From contig CAUTQX010000036.1 of the NCBI GenBank assembly GCA_963540705.1, forward strand, positions 1 through 7,456: a stretch of DNA of 7,456 bases, written 5' to 3'. The notes beneath the pieces are model-generated. The model was not told where the DNA came from. It saw only the letters and a program-made list of their open reading frames with translations, and did no database searches. Made by a program: the position numbers and the translations under genes. Below are positions 6,007 to 7,456 of this stretch, piece after piece. The first letter of the stretch is position 1; the number at the start of each line of letters is the position of its first letter. This DNA comes from Nanosynbacter sp963540705 (lineage in GTDB: Bacteria > Patescibacteriota > Saccharimonadia > Saccharimonadales > Saccharimonadaceae).

Positions 6007-6019
6007 AACCATAAGAGTT

Positions 6020-7456
6020 ATGCGTGTTTCAGACCAGACAATTGAAAGCATTCTGAAACAAGGTGGGGTTGTTGATGAGCCGCAGCTTGCTGATTTGAAA
6101 TTGATCGCTGAACGGTCGAAGCAAACATTACAAGAAACCGTTATTGAGCAGAAAGTCATTTCTGAGGAAGATTTGACAAAGTTGATCAGCGATTATATTG
6201 GCGTGCCTTTCGTACGAATTGAGCCAAAGGATATTCCCGAAGATATATTGAAACGAATTCCCGAACATATCGCGCGCCAGTATAATGTTGTGCTTTTTGA
6301 GAAAAATGAGGACGATAGCTTGTCGCTTGCGATGGAAGACCCAGATGACGTGCAGGCGTTGAACTTTATCCAGAAAGAAATTGGCTACAATACTAAGGTT
6401 TTCCTAGCGACAAAAAGCAACATTTTGGACTGTTTGGAAAATTATCGTGGCAATATTAACGCCGAGCTCGACGAAGTCATTGCAGTACAAAAAGACGCGT
6501 CTGCCGAAGACCAAAACGTTAGCCAAGACGATTTTGCAGAAAATTCACCAATTGCCCAAACTGTTAATTTGTTGCTGGAATATGCCATAAAATCCAACGC
6601 CTCCGACATCCATATCGAGCCACGCGAAGATTACGTTCAGGTTCGTTATCGAATTGACGGTGTTTTGAAGGAAGTTAACAAATTGCCACGAAACGTTCAC
6701 GGTGCTTTGGTGAGCCGCATTAAAATTCTCTCTAATCTGAAAATTGACGAACGCCGCGTACCGCAGGACGGCCGATTTAAGATAAAAGTTTCAGGAAAAC
6801 AATACGCGCTTCGTGTTTCGACATTGCCGATTGCCGACGGTGAAAAAGTGGTTATGCGTATTTTGGACGAATCTAACCAGGCCGTTAAATTGGATCAATT
6901 GGGTTATTGGGGCCTGTCGCTCGCAACCGTAAAAGACGCAATGGCTCAGCCGAACGGAATGATCCTGGTGACTGGACCAACTGGATCAGGAAAATCGACC
7001 AGCCTGTTCAGTATTCTGTCAGAGCTAAATACTCCAGATGTCAATATTTCCACAATCGAAGACCCGGTGGAATATAAAATCCCAGGAGTTAATCAAACCC
7101 AGACCAATGCCAAAGCCGGGATGACTTTCGCCTCAGGACTAAGAGCACTACTTCGTCAAGACCCAAATATCATCATGGTCGGAGAAATTCGCGACGGCGA
7201 AACCGCAAACCTCGGCGTTCAAGCGGCGCTAACTGGACACTTGGTATTCTCCACTCTACACACAAATAACGCTGCGACATGTTTGCCGCGTCTGCTGGAT
7301 ATGGGAATTGAGCCATTCTTGATCGCTTCAACAGTGAAGGCGGTGATTGGACAGCGACTAGTTAGGCGCCTGTGTATGAATTGCCGCCAAGAATATACCC
7401 CAAACGAAGAAGAAATAAAATATATTGCCGAAATGTTTAAGATAAATACAGAGTCG
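6020..7456 (+). CDS. pilB: Type IV pilus assembly ATPase PilB/GspE-type, 3' end outside window
   Basis: Cytoplasmic hexameric motor that powers pilin polymerisation in type IV pili, or pseudopilus assembly in type II secretion. 479 residues are visible and the frame is open at the right edge; the family runs to ~560-580. Order: N-terminal MshEN/GspE-N-like domain (~1-140, SEEDLTKLISDYIGVPFVRI), a short acidic linker (~145-175), then the ATPase N2 domain (SDIHIEPREDYVQVRYRIDG), Walker A GPTGSGKST (319-327), Asp box IEDPVEY (346-352), Walker B-type IIMVGEIRD (384-392) and His box GHLVFSTLHTN (406-416). C452 and C455 form the first CxxC of the tetracysteine zinc site found in PilB/GspE and absent from PilT. 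The ATG at 6020 is the first start after the divergent promoters. In Saccharibacteria such pili are thought to serve motility and host attachment; PilB and GspE cannot be fully separated without neighbouring genes. Confidence 0.93.
   Translation, partial: MRVSDQTIESILKQGGVVDEPQLADLKLIAERSKQTLQETVIEQKVISEEDLTKLISDYIGVPFVRIEPKDIPEDILKRIPEHIARQYNVVLFEKNEDDSLSLAMEDPDDVQALNFIQKEIGYNTKVFLATKSNILDCLENYRGNINAELDEVIAVQKDASAEDQNVSQDDFAENSPIAQTVNLLLEYAIKSNASDIHIEPREDYVQVRYRIDGVLKEVNKLPRNVHGALVSRIKILSNLKIDERRVPQDGRFKIKVSGKQYALRVSTLPIADGEKVVMRILDESNQAVKLDQLGYWGLSLATVKDAMAQPNGMILVTGPTGSGKSTSLFSILSELNTPDVNISTIEDPVEYKIPGVNQTQTNAKAGMTFASGLRALLRQDPNIIMVGEIRDGETANLGVQAALTGHLVFSTLHTNNAATCLPRLLDMGIEPFLIASTVKAVIGQRLVRRLCMNCRQEYTPNEEEIKYIAEMFKINTES

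Overview
The window most resembles the compact genome of a Candidate Phyla Radiation bacterium, probably Candidatus Saccharibacteria (TM7). This is an inference from several traits: moderately AT-rich DNA, genes packed with 1-4 nt overlaps, a half-length TsaB beside TsaE, RNase Y, a type IV pilus motor ATPase, and NAD salvage through a nicotinate phosphoribosyltransferase. TGA is used as a normal stop (pncB, tsaE), which argues against the UGA=Gly code of Gracilibacteria and Absconditabacteria. No rRNA or marker tree is available here, so the lineage call is moderate.

Left block (1-2327, + strand): the 3' four-fifths of pncB (nicotinate phosphoribosyltransferase) runs in from the left edge. 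It carries one net 1-nt deletion near 558-562 that splits it into two frames. Seven bases after it starts a 443-residue two-domain protein: an N-terminal Nudix domain very like NUDT9-type ADP-ribose pyrophosphatases, fused to a C-terminal aminoglycoside-phosphotransferase/choline-kinase-like domain whose catalytic-loop Asp is Glu. The pair looks like an NAD salvage/ADP-ribose recycling cassette and is the most unusual content here. Its codon use (many ATA Ile codons) differs sharply from the housekeeping genes to its right.

Middle block (2324-4976, - strand): rny (RNase Y) -> small Nudix hydrolase -> gpmA (phosphoglycerate mutase). Both junctions are TAATG stop/start overlaps, so this is a tightly coupled operon. 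It meets the left block tail to tail, with the two stop codons overlapping by 4 bp and no terminator visible.

Region 4977-5129 holds a TATAAT box, a leader of about 110 nt with two small hairpins, and the rny Shine-Dalgarno. Upstream of it, also on the - strand, tsaE -> tsaB overlap by 4 nt (GTGA); they encode parts of the tRNA t6A synthesis machinery.

Right block: a 60-bp divergent intergenic region (5960-6019) carries back-to-back -10 boxes. The one for tsaE is placed so that transcription would begin at the GTG start codon (leaderless). The other serves a PilB/GspE-type ATPase gene (6020 to the window end, + strand), cut off after the first CxxC of its zinc motif. No mobile elements, CRISPR arrays, tRNA or rRNA genes were seen.
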